Shown here: positions 1-8,803 of the stretch, in pieces
How the letters are laid out: each line of letters opens with the position of its first letter
Numbering within the stretch: the first letter of the stretch is position 1
Notes under the pieces: model-generated
The model's input: only the letters and a program-made list of their open reading frames with translations
Told to the model about the DNA's origin: nothing
Databases searched by the model: none
Translations under genes and position numbers: made by a program
NCBI RefSeq assembly: GCF_000384035.1
Contig: NZ_KB913024.1
Location: 2,041,584-2,105,583 of the forward strand
Length of the DNA: 64,000 nt
Source of the DNA: Actinopolyspora mortivallis DSM 44261
GTDB lineage: Bacteria; Actinomycetota; Actinomycetes; Mycobacteriales; Pseudonocardiaceae
Direction of reading: 5' to 3'

Positions 1-1122
1 CCTGGCCAGGTAGCGGGCGGCCCCGCCGTAACCGGCTCCCAGGTCCAGGATCCTGGTCGAGGAGTTGATCTCCACCTTGTCCGCCATCCGCTGGACGGTG
101 CGCTCGCTGGCGGTGGCGATGTCCTCCTGCGGGGTCTGGTAGAGGCCGACGTGGATGTCGTTACCGCCCCAGACGTGGTAGTAGAAGTTGTCCGCGTCCT
201 CCGAGTTGTAGTAGTCGCGTGCGGTGTGTACCGCACTCGAATACATGTCGATGAACTCGTCCTCGGTGCGGTAGTTCTTCTCCGCTATGTGAATGTAGAA
301 GTCCGGCTCGTTCTCACCGTAAGTTTCCTGGAAGTCACCGTAGGTGTCAATCCGCTGGAAACCGACCTCACGCATGAGCCGCCGCATGTAGTCCTTCCGC
401 AGCGGATACATGTTGAGGAAGAATTCGGACTTGTCCGGGAATGTGTACTTGAACCGCGCCAGACCGTCGTCGATGTAGTCCGGCTCCGCGGAAACGTCCT
501 CACCAGCGTAGTAATAGGTGTGCTTGCTGGAGAACCCGTTGTCCAGAATCGAGTCGTAGTTCCGCTGGTCGATGATCAGGACACCGTCGTGCTTGAGCAT
601 CGCGTAGAACTCGGCCAGGGTCTTGCGGCGGTCCCGCTCCGAAAACAGGTGAGTGAAGGAGTTGCCCAGACAGATGATCGCGTCGTACTCGCCGTGCACG
701 TCCCGGTTGAGCCAACGCCAGTCGGCGTTGACCACACGCAGGATGTAACCACCGTAGGCCAGTCCGTTACTGAAGGCCTTGGCCAGCATCTGCGGGCTTC
801 CGTCGGCACTGACGGTCTCGAACCCCTCTTCGAGAAGTCGAACCGAGTGAAAACCGGTTCCCGTCGCAGCGTCCAGCACGGTCTTGACACCGCGTGCGCG
901 CAACTGATCGATGAAGAAGTTTCCTTCGCTTTCGTAGCGCTTCTTCCAGTCGATCAAATCATCCCACTTGTCGACAAAACCGCCGACGTACTCATGCGTG
1001 TAGTGATCAGTGTCGCGTACTTCCAACGGATTGTCGCCGAACGCCTGCTGCTCGCGGTACACCGGGTCCTGATCGTCCCCTTCCTGGTCACCACGGGCAA
1101 GATCGTCCACGCTCTTGGTCAT
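1..1122 (-). CDS. gsmt/sdmt: Glycine/sarcosine/dimethylglycine N-methyltransferase (fused GSMT-SDMT), 3' end cut by the window
   Basis: Makes the osmolyte glycine betaine from glycine by three SAM-dependent methylations. 374 codons are visible; the reading frame runs off the left edge, and the family fusion is about 565 residues, so roughly 190 C-terminal residues are missing. The first SAM domain holds motif I VLDAATGTGFHS (about residues 72-83) and the second begins at the edge with ILDLGAGYGGAARYL. The N-terminus MTKSVDDLARGD and most visible residues match my memory of the Actinopolyspora halophila enzyme, which points strongly to that genus. ATG at 1122 has GGGAG seven bases upstream. 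The gene is leftward and stands alone; the 816 bp upstream probably carries a salt-responsive promoter (inference). Family is near certain; the genus rests on recalled similarity. Confidence 0.95.
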   Translation of the reverse strand, partial: MTKSVDDLARGDQEGDDQDPVYREQQAFGDNPLEVRDTDHYTHEYVGGFVDKWDDLIDWKKRYESEGNFFIDQLRARGVKTVLDAATGTGFHSVRLLEEGFETVSADGSPQMLAKAFSNGLAYGGYILRVVNADWRWLNRDVHGEYDAIICLGNSFTHLFSERDRRKTLAEFYAMLKHDGVLIIDQRNYDSILDNGFSSKHTYYYAGEDVSAEPDYIDDGLARFKYTFPDKSEFFLNMYPLRKDYMRRLMREVGFQRIDTYGDFQETYGENEPDFYIHIAEKNYRTEDEFIDMYSSAVHTARDYYNSEDADNFYYHVWGGNDIHVGLYQTPQEDIATASERTVQRMADKVEINSSTRILDLGAGYGGAARYLAR

Positions 1123-1828
1123 ACTCAGCTCCCACTCGCGTTGGTCAAGCGCCACTGCACCGCTCGGAACCGCGGCGAATTTCGCCGCCCCGAGCTTTCA
1201 CGGGCGCGCCGGGTCACCTCACACAAGGGGCACGCCGGACCGATGCGGGCAGCCGCCTGACGGGCCGCGCACTGACACCGATCAGCACACTCGGTCGGCA
1301 CCTTTGCCGTCCGATCCCGACGCAGATTCCGTACGCCGAGAACCCAACTTAGGCGCATTCACGGAAAATGCAACAGCAAATAGCTGTGACCCTAATCATA
1401 AAAATAGTAGGATCGCATGATTCACGTGATCACCCACCGTGAAAAAATCCGCCCTCACCTGGAGAAATTCGCTCTTTCGCCCCGCAGGTCACGATCTGAC
1501 AAAGGCGTTCGATCCGAACTTGACGTACAATACGCGTGCGCGGCGCGTATCACGAAAACCACGCGAGGTGCAAGAGTGCGATCGGACGAACCCGAGGCCC
1601 CGACAGGGGGAGTTTCCGCGTTCCGTATTCGCTTCTGCCCGTTCCATCGCAGGAGAGGGCACGGATGTTACGCTCGTACTCCGATGACGGTGAGACACCC
1701 CACCCCCAGTCGAACCGGAACCTCTTTTCGCAGCTCAGCGCCCCTTCGAGGGCCGAAGAACCCCGGACGGGGTCTCCACCTCCCCTAGCTCCGTACCTCC
1801 ACGCCCCCTGATTCTTTTCTACTTTATT

Positions 1829-1840
1829 ATTGTCGACAAT
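1829..1840. promoter_or_regulatory. Perfect 12-bp palindrome ATTGTCGACAAT
   Basis: A perfect inverted repeat in an AT-rich patch about 100 bp past the acyl-CoA synthetase stop and about 700 bp upstream of the methyltransferase start. It could be an operator for a distal promoter of the methyltransferase. No second copy was noticed in the window, so a regulatory role is only possible. Confidence 0.25.
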
Positions 1841-1899
1841 CCGCATAATCGATTGTGCGGCATTCAGGATTTCGGCCCACTGGTCCGAACGAGCGAAGT

Positions 1900-1928
1900 G
1901 TTCCCCGAACCGGAACGGAACGGGGAAC
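1900..1928 (-). terminator. Candidate hairpin after the acyl-CoA synthetase
   Basis: Perfect 8-bp arms GTTCCCCG and CGGGGAAC separated by 13 bases lie 11-39 bp downstream of the leftward acyl-CoA synthetase stop. There is no T-run, so this is a weak terminator candidate. Confidence 0.35.
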
Positions 1929-1938
1929 GGAAGGAATC

Positions 1939-3681
1939 TCACCCCTTCGGCTCGTCGAATTCCTCTTCGCGGAACTCCTCGACGACCGCGTCGTCGTGGA
2001 CACGGTTCTGTTCCTTGTTACGCAACTCCACGCGGCGAATCTTGCCCGAGATCGTCTTGGGAAGCTCGGCGAACTGCAGCCTGCGGATCCTCTGGTAGGG
2101 CGCCAGGTGCTGACGTGCGTGACGCAGCACACTCAGCGCCGTGTCGCGGTCGGCGGTGTATCCGGGTGCCGGCACCACGTAGGCCTTCGGCACGGCCGAC
2201 CGCACCGGATCCGGGGCGGGAACCACGGCGGCCTCGGCCACGGCGGGATGCCGCAACAGCACGCTCTCCAGCTCGAACGGCGAGATGCGGTAGTCGGAGG
2301 CCTTGAACACGTCGTCGGTGCGTCCCACATAGGTGATGTAACCGTCCGCGTCCCGTCGACCGACGTCCCCGGTGTGGTAGTAACCGTCGCGCAGCACCTC
2401 GGTGGTTTTGCCCTCCTCGGAGTAACCGCTCATCAGCCCCACCGGTCGGGGATCGAGCGCCAGACAGATCTCCCCCTCGTCGGAGGGTTCCCCCGTCACC
2501 GGGTCCACCAGCACCACGTCGAACCCGGGAAGGGGTCGTCCCATCGCCCCCGGACGTACGGGCTGTCCGGGGGTGTTGGCGATCTGGACACTGCTCTCGG
2601 TCTGCCCGAACCCGTCACGGACCGTCACCGACCACTCCTCGGAGACACGGTCGATCACTTCGGGGTTCAACGGTTCCCCCGCACTGACCACTCGTCGCGG
2701 TGGGTTGGCCACTCGCCCGAGATCACACTGGATGAGCATGCGCCAGACCGTCGGGGGAGCGCAGAAGCTGGTCACACCACACCGGGACATCTCGTCCAGC
2801 AGACGCTCGGGGTCGAACCGCTCGTAACCGTGCACGAACACGGTCGCCGTCGCGTTGAAGGGAGCGAACAGGCAGCTCCACGCGTGCTTGGCCCAGCCGG
2901 GAGAGGAAATGTTGAGGTGCACGTCACCGGGCCGCAGCCCTATCCAGTACATGGTGCTCAGATGCCCCACCGGATAGGAGAGGTGGGTGTGCTCGACGAG
3001 TTTGGGCAGGGCGGTGGTTCCCGAGGTGAAGTAGATCAGCAGCGGATCCTCGGCGCGGGTTCTGCCCTGGGGGAGGAACTCGGTCGGAGCACTCGCGCTC
3101 TCGGTGTAGTCCCACCAACCGGGCCGCACCCCACCCACGGACACGCCGGTGTAGTCCCCGCCGATGCCGTCGAACTTGGGAACGTGTTCGACGGAGGTCA
3201 CCACGTGCCGGACCCTTCCCCGCTCGAGGCGGTCCCCCAGCTCCCCGGGGCCGAGCAAGGGGGTGGCCGGAATCGTCACCGCCCCCAGCTTCATCGCGGC
3301 CAGCAGGGTCTCCCAGAGTTCCGTACGGTTGTCGAGCATGAGCAGCAGCCGGTCCCCACGACTCACCCCGAGTCCGCGCAACCAGTTGGCCACCCGGTTC
3401 GACCGCGTGGTCAGCTCCGCGTAGGAGACCCGCTCGGAGTCTCCTCCCGGACGGGTGATCCAGAGCGCCGTCCGGTCCACCTCGCCGCCTATGGTGTCGA
3501 ACCAGTCCAGTGCCCAGTTGAAATACCTCGGTTCGGGCCAGCGGAAGCCCGCGCGTGCCGCCTCGTAGTCCTCGGCGTTGCGGAGCAGGAAGTCCCGGGC
3601 TGAGCGGAACTGCTCGGTCGCGGTGCCCTCCTCCGGCCGCTCGGACCGGGAGGCCCGCCCGGAGGCTGTGGTCTCCGTCAT
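1939..3681 (-). CDS. Acyl-CoA synthetase of the medium-chain / acetyl-CoA synthetase-like type
   Basis: 580 residues, full length for an ANL-superfamily acyl-CoA synthetase. It activates a carboxylic acid to acyl-AMP and then transfers it to CoA. The adenylate-binding P-loop reads YFTSGTTALPK, the A5-type motif is DGFGQTES, the A7-A8 hinge region has YYHTGDVGRRD and GRTDDVFKASDYR, and the catalytic C-terminal lysine lies in PKTISGKIRR. The pattern fits the ACSM-like branch (medium-chain or aromatic acids) better than acetyl-CoA synthetase proper; the substrate cannot be read from sequence. It has no operon partner: the next gene rightwards is divergent. The C-terminus is very acidic and ends in a run of Glu/Asp, consistent with a halophile proteome. 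The start at 3681 was chosen as the first in-frame ATG of a normal-length protein. Confidence 0.88.
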   Translation of the reverse strand: MTETTASGRASRSERPEEGTATEQFRSARDFLLRNAEDYEAARAGFRWPEPRYFNWALDWFDTIGGEVDRTALWITRPGGDSERVSYAELTTRSNRVANWLRGLGVSRGDRLLLMLDNRTELWETLLAAMKLGAVTIPATPLLGPGELGDRLERGRVRHVVTSVEHVPKFDGIGGDYTGVSVGGVRPGWWDYTESASAPTEFLPQGRTRAEDPLLIYFTSGTTALPKLVEHTHLSYPVGHLSTMYWIGLRPGDVHLNISSPGWAKHAWSCLFAPFNATATVFVHGYERFDPERLLDEMSRCGVTSFCAPPTVWRMLIQCDLGRVANPPRRVVSAGEPLNPEVIDRVSEEWSVTVRDGFGQTESSVQIANTPGQPVRPGAMGRPLPGFDVVLVDPVTGEPSDEGEICLALDPRPVGLMSGYSEEGKTTEVLRDGYYHTGDVGRRDADGYITYVGRTDDVFKASDYRISPFELESVLLRHPAVAEAAVVPAPDPVRSAVPKAYVVPAPGYTADRDTALSVLRHARQHLAPYQRIRRLQFAELPKTISGKIRRVELRNKEQNRVHDDAVVEEFREEEFDEPKG

Positions 3682-3877
3682 TCTCGATCACTCTCCACTG
3701 TCGTGTTCTCCCGCCCCGGCACGTGCGGGGGATCTCACAAGCTAACCGCCTCACCCCTTCGGGGCCACAGCATTCCTCCCCACGGGTCAACCACGCGGGT
3801 GGCACGTTGACCTAGCCCGTGTTCTCGGTCACTAATGTCGACCGCTGGTGCTCGCCGAAAAACTCGAAGGAGCCCCC

Positions 3878-5743
3878 ATGAGGTCGTCGCGGCCGAGACG
3901 TCTCCGCCACCCCCTGCGGACCGCCGGTGGAGTGGCCCTGGCCGGTCTCCTCGTGCTCTGTGTCATGCCGGCGGCGGCCGCGCCCCCGGAGGAGGGGTGG
4001 CGTCCGGAACGACCTCCCCTGAGCACCCCGTGGACCGAACGGGTCGGTCCGGACAACGCACTGCCGGAGTACCCCCGTCCGCAGCTGAAGCGCCCCCGCT
4101 GGAGGAACCTCAACGGGGAGTGGAGGTACGCGGGCGGCGACGCCCCGCCGGATCGACGACAGCGCCTTCCCGAGCGGATCCTGGTCCCCTACCCGGTGGA
4201 GTCCGCGTTGTCCGGGATCCGCAGGCACGACGACCACATGCTCTACCGGAGGGAGTTCCGCGTTCCCCCCGGTTGGCAGCAGGACCGGGTGTTGTTGCAC
4301 TTCGGCGCGGTGGACCAGCGGGCGACGGTGTGGGTCAACGGCAGTCGGCTGGGCACTCACGAGGGAGGGTTCACCTCGTTCACCCTCGACGTGACCGAAG
4401 CACTGCGTCCCCGAGGGAACCAGCGGCTGACCGTGGCGGTCACCGACACCAACGAACGTGGGCCCTATCCGCTCGGCAAACAACGCGACCGACCCGGCGG
4501 GATCTTCTACACGGGGTCCTCGGGTGTCTGGCGCACCGTCTGGCTCGAACCGGTCTCCCCCACCCATCTGGCGGAGTTGAACATCACTCCCCGCCTCGGT
4601 GACGAGAGCTTCCGGATGGCCCCCGAGATCCGGGGCGAGGACGCCTCCGCCGTGGAGACCACGGTCTCCCGTCCGGACGGCGCGGTGGTGTCACGCACCC
4701 GCACGCCGGCCGGCGAACCCGTGCGGGCACCCGTGCCCGACCCCCGCCCGTGGAGCCCGGATGATCCGTACCTCTACGAACTGACCGTGCGGCTGCTGGG
4801 ACCGGACGGACAGGAGCTGGACCGCGTGGACAGTTACGCGGGCATGCGTTCGATCGAGCTGGTCACCGACTCACGGGGACGACAGCGTATGGCGCTCAAC
4901 GGCCGGATCCTGTTCCAGCAGGGCCTGCTCGACCAGGGTTTCTGGCCGGACGGTCTGCACACCCCTCCCACGGACGAGGCGCTGCGCCACGACCTCGTCC
5001 AGGCCCGCCGGATGGGGTTCAACATGGTGCGCAAACACACCAAGGTGGCTCCGAAGAGGTGGTACTACTGGGCCGACAGGACGGGAGTTCTGGTCTGGCA
5101 GGACATACCGTCCCTGGACTCGGACAGCGGTGGAACCAACGGTCCTCCCGGCCAGGAGGCCGCCAGGGCCTTCGAACGGGAGATGACCACGATCGTCGAC
5201 CAGCTGGACAGTGTGACCTCACTGGTGACCTGGGTCCCGTTCAACGAGGGATGGGGCGAGTTCGACACCGCCCGCATCGCGGGCACGGTCCGACGTCTGG
5301 ACCCGAGCAGGTTGGTGAACGCCTCCAGCGGCGTGAACTGCTGCTCGTCCCTGCCGGACACCGGCACGGGTGACATCTACGACGACCACACCTACGTGGG
5401 CCCGGGGAGACCGGAAGCCACCTCCGAACGCGCCGCCGTGGACGGCGAGTACGGCGGTCTCGGCCTGGTCGTACCGGGACATCTGTGGCCGGGAGAACCG
5501 CATGCCTACGAGATGGTCGACACGCGGGAGGGACTCACCCGCCGGTACGAGGAGCTCGGACACTCCCTGATCGAGGCGGTCGAACGCGGAGGTCTCTCGG
5601 CGGCGGTCCACACCCAGCTCTCCGACGTGGAGAACGAGGTCAACGGTCTGATGACCTACGACAGGCGGGTCGTCAAACCAGTCGTCGAGCGGGTCGAACG
5701 GGTCAACGAGGCCGTGATCGGGGCCGGCACGCCGGTTCCGTGA
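3878..5743 (+). CDS. Secreted glycoside hydrolase family 2 enzyme (beta-galactosidase / beta-glucuronidase-like)
   Basis: 621 residues. Residues 1 to about 36 form a signal peptide: basic n-region, hydrophobic GGVALAGLLVLCVM core, AAAA at the cleavage zone. Then come the GH2 sugar-binding jelly roll (about 60-230), the immunoglobulin-like domain (about 235-325) and the TIM barrel (about 330-600). In the barrel, the Asn-Glu pair in VPFNEGWGEF puts the acid/base at Glu457, and VDGEYGG offers Glu524 as nucleophile. MVRKHTKV and WQDIP are also GH2 barrel signatures. ATG at 3878 is preferred over the longer GTG frame at 3848 because GAAGGAG precedes it and the signal peptide then begins correctly. 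It probably trims extracellular or cell-wall glycans; the sugar is not determinable. It is divergent from the acyl-CoA synthetase. Confidence 0.88.
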   Translation: MRSSRPRRLRHPLRTAGGVALAGLLVLCVMPAAAAPPEEGWRPERPPLSTPWTERVGPDNALPEYPRPQLKRPRWRNLNGEWRYAGGDAPPDRRQRLPERILVPYPVESALSGIRRHDDHMLYRREFRVPPGWQQDRVLLHFGAVDQRATVWVNGSRLGTHEGGFTSFTLDVTEALRPRGNQRLTVAVTDTNERGPYPLGKQRDRPGGIFYTGSSGVWRTVWLEPVSPTHLAELNITPRLGDESFRMAPEIRGEDASAVETTVSRPDGAVVSRTRTPAGEPVRAPVPDPRPWSPDDPYLYELTVRLLGPDGQELDRVDSYAGMRSIELVTDSRGRQRMALNGRILFQQGLLDQGFWPDGLHTPPTDEALRHDLVQARRMGFNMVRKHTKVAPKRWYYWADRTGVLVWQDIPSLDSDSGGTNGPPGQEAARAFEREMTTIVDQLDSVTSLVTWVPFNEGWGEFDTARIAGTVRRLDPSRLVNASSGVNCCSSLPDTGTGDIYDDHTYVGPGRPEATSERAAVDGEYGGLGLVVPGHLWPGEPHAYEMVDTREGLTRRYEELGHSLIEAVERGGLSAAVHTQLSDVENEVNGLMTYDRRVVKPVVERVERVNEAVIGAGTPVP

Positions 5744-5832
5744 CCGGACGGTGACGCAACCGGCGCTCCGTTTCCCCGTTCGCGTGGGTCGGGTTCTGGA
5801 TCTCGGTCGCGGATCGCGCGTATGGTGGCCGT

Positions 5833-6666
5833 GTGCCGGATCACGTGACGATTCCCACCGCGGCGGGCAAGTTCGACGCGTTGCAGGCGGGGCCGCCCGC
5901 CGCTCAGGGTGTGCTGCTGCTGCACGGTTTCCCCCAGTCGGGTCTGCAGTGGCGGAGCCAGCTCGCGGCTCTCGCCGGCGCGGGCTACCACGCGGTCGCG
6001 CCCGACCAACGGGGCTACTCCCCCGGTGTGCGTCCCGAGGGGGTGGAGGCGTACCGGATGGAGGAACTCGTCGGCGACGTGCTGGCGATGGCCGACCGGC
6101 TGGAGTGGGAGCGTTTCGACCTGGTCGGTCATGACTGGGGAGCGGCCGTGGCCTGGGCCACCGCCGCAGCGGCACCGGATCGGATACGGACGTTGTCCGC
6201 GCTGTCCGTCCCCCATCCGGAGGCCTTCGGGCAGGCGATCACGCACGACCCGGACCAACAGCGCAGATCCGCCTACATGCGGCTCTTCCGCTCCGAGGAC
6301 GCTGAGCACACCCTGTTGGCCGAGGGCGCACAACGCCTCGAACAGTTCTTCGAGCAACGCGTTCCCGCCGAGCACGTGGCGACCTACCTCGACCGGATGC
6401 GGGAACCGGGCGCGCTCACCGCCGCGCTGAACTGGTACCGCGCCATGCGGCACACCGGAGCCGTGGGAAGGATCACCGTCCCCACCCTCTACGTGTGGAG
6501 CACCGAGGACGCCGCCGTGGGAGCCCGGGCCGCCGAGGCGACGGCCTCCTATGTGACCGGCGACTACCGCTTCGAGGTGCTGCGTGGGATCTCCCACTGG
6601 ATGTCCGAAGAGGCTCCGGAACGGATCAACGAGCTGTTGCTCGACCACATCGGCGGCCACCGCTGA
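5833..6666 (+). CDS. Alpha/beta hydrolase of the epoxide hydrolase / haloalkane dehalogenase type
   Basis: 277 residues from a GTG start. The alpha/beta-hydrolase fold shows the HGFPQSG oxyanion loop (about residues 31-37), the nucleophile elbow GHDWGA with Asp101 in place of serine, and the base His255 in GISHWM. An aspartate nucleophile followed by Trp is the epoxide-hydrolase/dehalogenase signature rather than an esterase. There is no signal peptide, so it is cytosolic. It lies about 90 bp after the GH2 gene on the same strand and converges with the LuxR gene 43 bp downstream. The substrate is unknown. Confidence 0.85.
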   Translation: MPDHVTIPTAAGKFDALQAGPPAAQGVLLLHGFPQSGLQWRSQLAALAGAGYHAVAPDQRGYSPGVRPEGVEAYRMEELVGDVLAMADRLEWERFDLVGHDWGAAVAWATAAAAPDRIRTLSALSVPHPEAFGQAITHDPDQQRRSAYMRLFRSEDAEHTLLAEGAQRLEQFFEQRVPAEHVATYLDRMREPGALTAALNWYRAMRHTGAVGRITVPTLYVWSTEDAAVGARAAEATASYVTGDYRFEVLRGISHWMSEEAPERINELLLDHIGGHR

Positions 6667-6708
6667 GCGGACCCAACCGAGGAGGCCTCCGTGTCTCCCA
6701 GGGCGGTG

Positions 6709-7368
6709 TCACCGCTGTCGCTCGGCAGCGTCACCGCTGTCGAGAAGACTGTGCCGGATGGCCAGTGTCACCGCCTCCAGTCGGGAGTGGACTCCCAGCT
6801 TGGTCAGCAAGCCCTGTACGTGGCTGCGTACCGTGGCGGTGGAGATGCCCAGGGAACGGGCCATGTTGGCGGTGTGCGCACCCGTGGCCAGCAGCCGCAG
6901 ACATTCGTGTTCGCGGGGGGTGAGTTCCTCCAACGGCGCCCCCCTTCCACTGTCCTCACCGCAGATCCTGCGCTGCGCCAAGGCGGGCAGTCTGGTGACC
7001 GGTTGTCCCGCGCACACCTTGCCTACCGCCTCCACCAGGGCGGTCAGCCCGCACATCTTGTTGACGTATCCCGCGGCCCCGGCCCGCATCGCACGGCGGA
7101 CCGCCGCCGGCTCACGATCCGCCGTGAGCAGCACCACCCGCATGTGGGGCCCTCCGGCCGCCATGATCTCGTGCAGGAAGTCCAGGGAGTCCCCGTCGAC
7201 GAAGAACCGCTCCACCAGGCACACCTCGGGTGCGTTGTCCCGGACCACGCCCACAGTGCCCTCGATGGTGTCGGCCGTGGCCAGCACCTCGATTCCCCGT
7301 TGGGGCAACACGGTCACCAACGCGTCCACGAAAACGGCGTGATCATCGCCCAGCACCAACCGAGCCAT
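6709..7368 (-). CDS. LuxR/NarL-family response regulator with an altered phospho-acceptor
   Basis: 219 residues: N-terminal receiver-like domain (1 to about 120) and C-terminal LuxR helix-turn-helix (LTPREHECL to LGVHSRLEA, about 150-205). The receiver keeps the acidic pair Asp8-Asp9 and Lys104 (GYVNK), but the end of beta-3 reads CLVERFF, which places Glu53 where the phosphorylatable Asp is expected. The longer frame to 7560 is rejected because ATG 7368 has a GAGGGGGG ribosome site just upstream and starts exactly at beta-1. It is the last leftward gene of the polysaccharide region, separated by about 217 bp from the GT4 gene, so it may have its own promoter. No histidine kinase is nearby (orphan regulator). 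Confidence 0.87.
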   Translation of the reverse strand: MARLVLGDDHAVFVDALVTVLPQRGIEVLATADTIEGTVGVVRDNAPEVCLVERFFVDGDSLDFLHEIMAAGGPHMRVVLLTADREPAAVRRAMRAGAAGYVNKMCGLTALVEAVGKVCAGQPVTRLPALAQRRICGEDSGRGAPLEELTPREHECLRLLATGAHTANMARSLGISTATVRSHVQGLLTKLGVHSRLEAVTLAIRHSLLDSGDAAERQR

Positions 7369-7585
7369 TGGTCCCCCCTCGTCGCCGTGGCGCCCGCGCG
7401 ACACACCCTGCACGGATTCCTCGCCCGTGCCCGCACGGGGCCGCGAGTCCGGACGCGCTCGGCCTGTCCGGTGGACACTCGCGAACGGGTTACGAACCCT
7501 CGTTCGGTGCATCCGCTCCGGACTCGCCGATCCGATACCCCAGTTGTACACGGTCACCACAAAGCTTGCACACTGAGTGAAGAAT

Positions 7586-8803
7586 TCACTTCGCTCGGTG
7601 TTCGGCGTGTTCGAGGCGGTAGGCGCGCTCCGTCTCGTCGCAGTGCGCGGCCAGGTCGAAACGCTCGTCGATCAGCCGGCGTGCCGCCTCCCCCATCCGG
7701 GCACGCAGGACGGGAGACCCCAGCAGCTCCGCCACAGCGGCGGCCAGGGCGTCCGGACGTTCCGGCGGCACCAACAGCCCCGTGTCCGGCGGAACGACCA
7801 GGTCGGGAACCGCGTTGACCGCCGTGGCCACCACGGGCAACCCGCACCACATCGCCTCCACCAGGGCCAACGGCAGGCCCTCGTACCTGCTCGGCAGCAC
7901 GAACACGTCGAAGGCGGGAAGCAACCGCCGCACATCCTCCCGTTCGCCGGTCAGCAGGAGCCCTTCCCCGAGTTCTCTCCGCGCCAGCGCGGCCACGGAA
8001 TCACGACGCTCCCCGTCCCCCACCCACACGCCGCGGACCTCGTGCCGCTCCGACAGCAGCCGCAAGGCGGTCACGAAGTCCTCCGGGGCCTTCTGGTACG
8101 TCAGCCGTCCCACCGCCCCGACCAACAGTCCGTGTTCGGAGACGCCCAGTTCGCGCCGCGCTCGGGCCCTGGTCACGGCATCGGCGCGCGGCACCTCGCG
8201 GGAAACCGGCACCCCGACCGTACGGGCGCGGTCCCGTGGCACCAGCCCGCGTTCCACCGCCTCGGCGGTGACCGACTTCCCCACGCAGAGCACGGTGTCG
8301 GTGAGCGGACCGAGCAGGCGTTCGATCCGGACGTAACTCTCCCGGACGACCCCTGGTTGGAAAGGGTGAAACGGAAAGCCGTGGTAGGTGTGCACCACCC
8401 GAGGGACACCTGCCAACCGGGCGGCCAGCCTTCCCACCGCCCCGGCCTTGGCGGTGTGGGTGTGCACGACGTCGACCCTCTCCCGGAGGAACAGGCAGGT
8501 CAGTCGGAACAACGCCGTGAGATCCCGACACGGTCGGATCGGCCTGCACAGACTCGGCTCCACCACCGTGGGCACTCCCGCCCGACGTGCCCGTTCCAGC
8601 AGACCGCCTTCGACGCCGGCGACGATGGTCACGGCGTAGGAACGCGCCAGCAGCTCCACCGCCGACCATAACGCAACGACCCCCGCACCCCCGTCGAGGC
8701 GTGTGATGACCATGAACACCCGTGCTCCGCGCTTCCCCGGCCCTCCCCGGGAACGCGGAGTCCCGGAGGAGGCCGCTCCTGTGGAAGGTCGCCCCACGAT
8801 CAC
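7586..8803 (-). CDS. GT4-family glycosyltransferase
   Basis: 405 residues, GT-B fold. The N-terminal domain contains VITRLDGGAG and DVVHTHTAKAG; the C-terminal domain has the nucleotide-sugar site with GAVGRLTYQKAPEDFV and the EX7E-type motif PSRYEGLPLALVEAM. It resembles polysaccharide-pathway transferases that add hexose to a lipid-linked glycan on the cytosolic face. Its GTG start overlaps the stop of the LuxR gene by four bases (GTGA), so the two are translationally coupled. An extra N-terminal 27 residues precede the first beta-strand. The sugar specificity is unknown. Confidence 0.87.
   Translation of the reverse strand: MIVGRPSTGAASSGTPRSRGGPGKRGARVFMVITRLDGGAGVVALWSAVELLARSYAVTIVAGVEGGLLERARRAGVPTVVEPSLCRPIRPCRDLTALFRLTCLFLRERVDVVHTHTAKAGAVGRLAARLAGVPRVVHTYHGFPFHPFQPGVVRESYVRIERLLGPLTDTVLCVGKSVTAEAVERGLVPRDRARTVGVPVSREVPRADAVTRARARRELGVSEHGLLVGAVGRLTYQKAPEDFVTALRLLSERHEVRGVWVGDGERRDSVAALARRELGEGLLLTGEREDVRRLLPAFDVFVLPSRYEGLPLALVEAMWCGLPVVATAVNAVPDLVVPPDTGLLVPPERPDALAAAVAELLGSPVLRARMGEAARRLIDERFDLAAHCDETERAYRLEHAEHRAK

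Larger units (their letters stand above)
1123..1938. other. Gene-free stretch upstream of the betaine methyltransferase
   Basis: About 816 bp with no convincing gene; short open frames on both strands have no ribosome binding site or recognisable protein. Two AT-richer patches (about 1360-1440 and 1810-1860) stand out from the high-GC surroundings. The first contains an E-box-like CACGTG at 1423-1428 within an interrupted palindrome and is a plausible promoter region for the leftward methyltransferase. The second contains the 12-bp palindrome listed separately. Confidence 0.6.

Noticed and set aside
1417-1788. Possible small gene upstream of the betaine methyltransferase
   Set aside because: Starts with an ATG but has no ribosome site, no recognisable sequence and competing frames of similar length.
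7576-7590. Hairpin AGTGAA-GAA-TTCACT near the end of a GT4 gene
   Set aside because: Only 6 bp, no T-run in the gene's direction, partly inside the coding end; too weak to call.
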